6,656 nt of DNA, taken from positions 1 to 6,656 of the forward strand of contig SKQZ01000046.1 of the NCBI GenBank assembly GCA_007118765.1, read 5' to 3'. Position 1 is the first letter of the stretch; the number at the start of each line of letters is the position of its first letter. The notes under the pieces were generated by a model. The model was not told where the DNA came from. It worked only from the letters and a program-made list of their open reading frames with translations, and ran no database searches. A program made the translations under genes and the position numbers. Positions 6,356 to 6,656 of this stretch are shown one piece after another. This stretch comes from Candidatus Hydrogenedentota bacterium (GTDB lineage: Bacteria > Hydrogenedentota > Hydrogenedentia > Hydrogenedentales > CAITNO01).

Positions 6356-6374
6356 AGACGAAGGTTATTCGTCT
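6356..6374 (+). terminator. Stem-loop just after dapF, weak terminator or processing hairpin
   Basis: AGACGAA (6356-6362) and TTCGTCT (6368-6374) form a perfect 7-bp stem around the loop GGTTA, starting 2 nt after the dapF stop. There is no T-run after it, so a classical intrinsic terminator is not supported. It could instead stabilise the 3' end of the ddl-dapF message or attenuate read-through into the next gene. AGGTTAT occurs twice here, at 6362-6368 and 6375-6381. Confidence 0.35.
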
Positions 6375-6443
6375 AGGTTATAGGAGTGAACGACAAGGCG
6401 CACACGAAAACAAGACGTGTACGATATGACAAGAAAGGAAACA

Positions 6444-6656
6444 ATGATGAAGAAAGTTCGTGTTACTGTGTTGAGTGCTTTGCTGGTCTTTATGCTTTCC
6501 ATGGCGGCCTACGCTGCCGAGGAAGCGGTTGAAGTATCCGTGACCGGCCAGAATGTCAATTTAGCGAAAGCCCTCTGCGGCGATGATGCGCCGGAGTGTG
6601 AGGTGAACGTGCTGAAGGTGACCGAAATGCTGGACGCCGACGGCAACGCCATTGAA
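6444..6656 (+). CDS. Secreted protein of unknown function, N-terminal part only
   Basis: The frame is open from ATG 6444 to the window edge (71 codons, no stop). Residues 1-24 are a clear Sec signal peptide: basic start MMKKVR, hydrophobic core VTVLSALLVFMLSM, and an AYA cleavage site, leaving a mature protein starting near AEEAVEVSV. There is no lipobox Cys at the cleavage site, so it should be periplasmic or extracellular rather than a lipoprotein. The mature part has two cysteines six residues apart (Cys45 and Cys52) in an acidic stretch, possibly a disulfide. AAAGGA (6434-6439) is 4 nt from the first ATG and 7 nt from the second (6447), so the second may be the true start. It lies 89 nt after dapF and no clear promoter was found between them. 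I do not recognise the family. Confidence 0.75.
   Translation, partial: MMKKVRVTVLSALLVFMLSMAAYAAEEAVEVSVTGQNVNLAKALCGDDAPECEVNVLKVTEMLDADGNAIE

Overview
The window holds six genes: three complete or nearly complete genes on the minus strand in the left two thirds, and three on the plus strand to the right, read outward from a divergent promoter region at about 4269-4480. The gene set points to a free-living bacterium with meso-diaminopimelate peptidoglycan, fatty-acid beta-oxidation and nucleotide second-messenger signalling. Base composition is moderately GC-rich and looks even throughout, and no mobile element, tRNA, rRNA or CRISPR is visible. Genus or phylum cannot be fixed from this sequence. 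An uncultured lineage such as the PVC group or Hydrogenedentota is only a guess.

Minus strand, in transcription order. A 424-residue signalling protein (4268-2994) joins an MshEN-like domain (type II secretion ATPase N-terminal fold) through a Pro/Ala linker to a C-terminal cyclic-nucleotide-binding domain. Only 23 nt later comes a radical SAM protein (2970-2011) with a CxxxCxxC site and a short 'twitch' auxiliary-cluster domain, probably in the same operon. After a 189-nt gap with its own sigma70-like promoter and a palindromic operator candidate comes a long acyl-CoA dehydrogenase (1821 to 1), which runs off the left edge after 607 codons. This gene is easily missed because it has no stop in the window and a 563-codon antisense reading frame lies over it.

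Plus strand. D-alanine--D-alanine ligase (4481-5509) overlaps diaminopimelate epimerase (5506-6354) by 4 nt (GTGA), so the two are translationally coupled. Together they supply D-Ala-D-Ala and meso-DAP, two precursors of the peptidoglycan stem peptide. A 7-bp stem-loop follows dapF. Then a secreted protein of unknown function begins at 6444 and runs off the right edge.

Most worth a second look: the MshEN-linker-cNMP architecture paired with a radical SAM gene; a serine where DapF normally has its second catalytic cysteine; and phased AGGT/ACCT half-sites in the acyl-CoA dehydrogenase leader. Nothing here amounts to a clearly new defence or mobile system.
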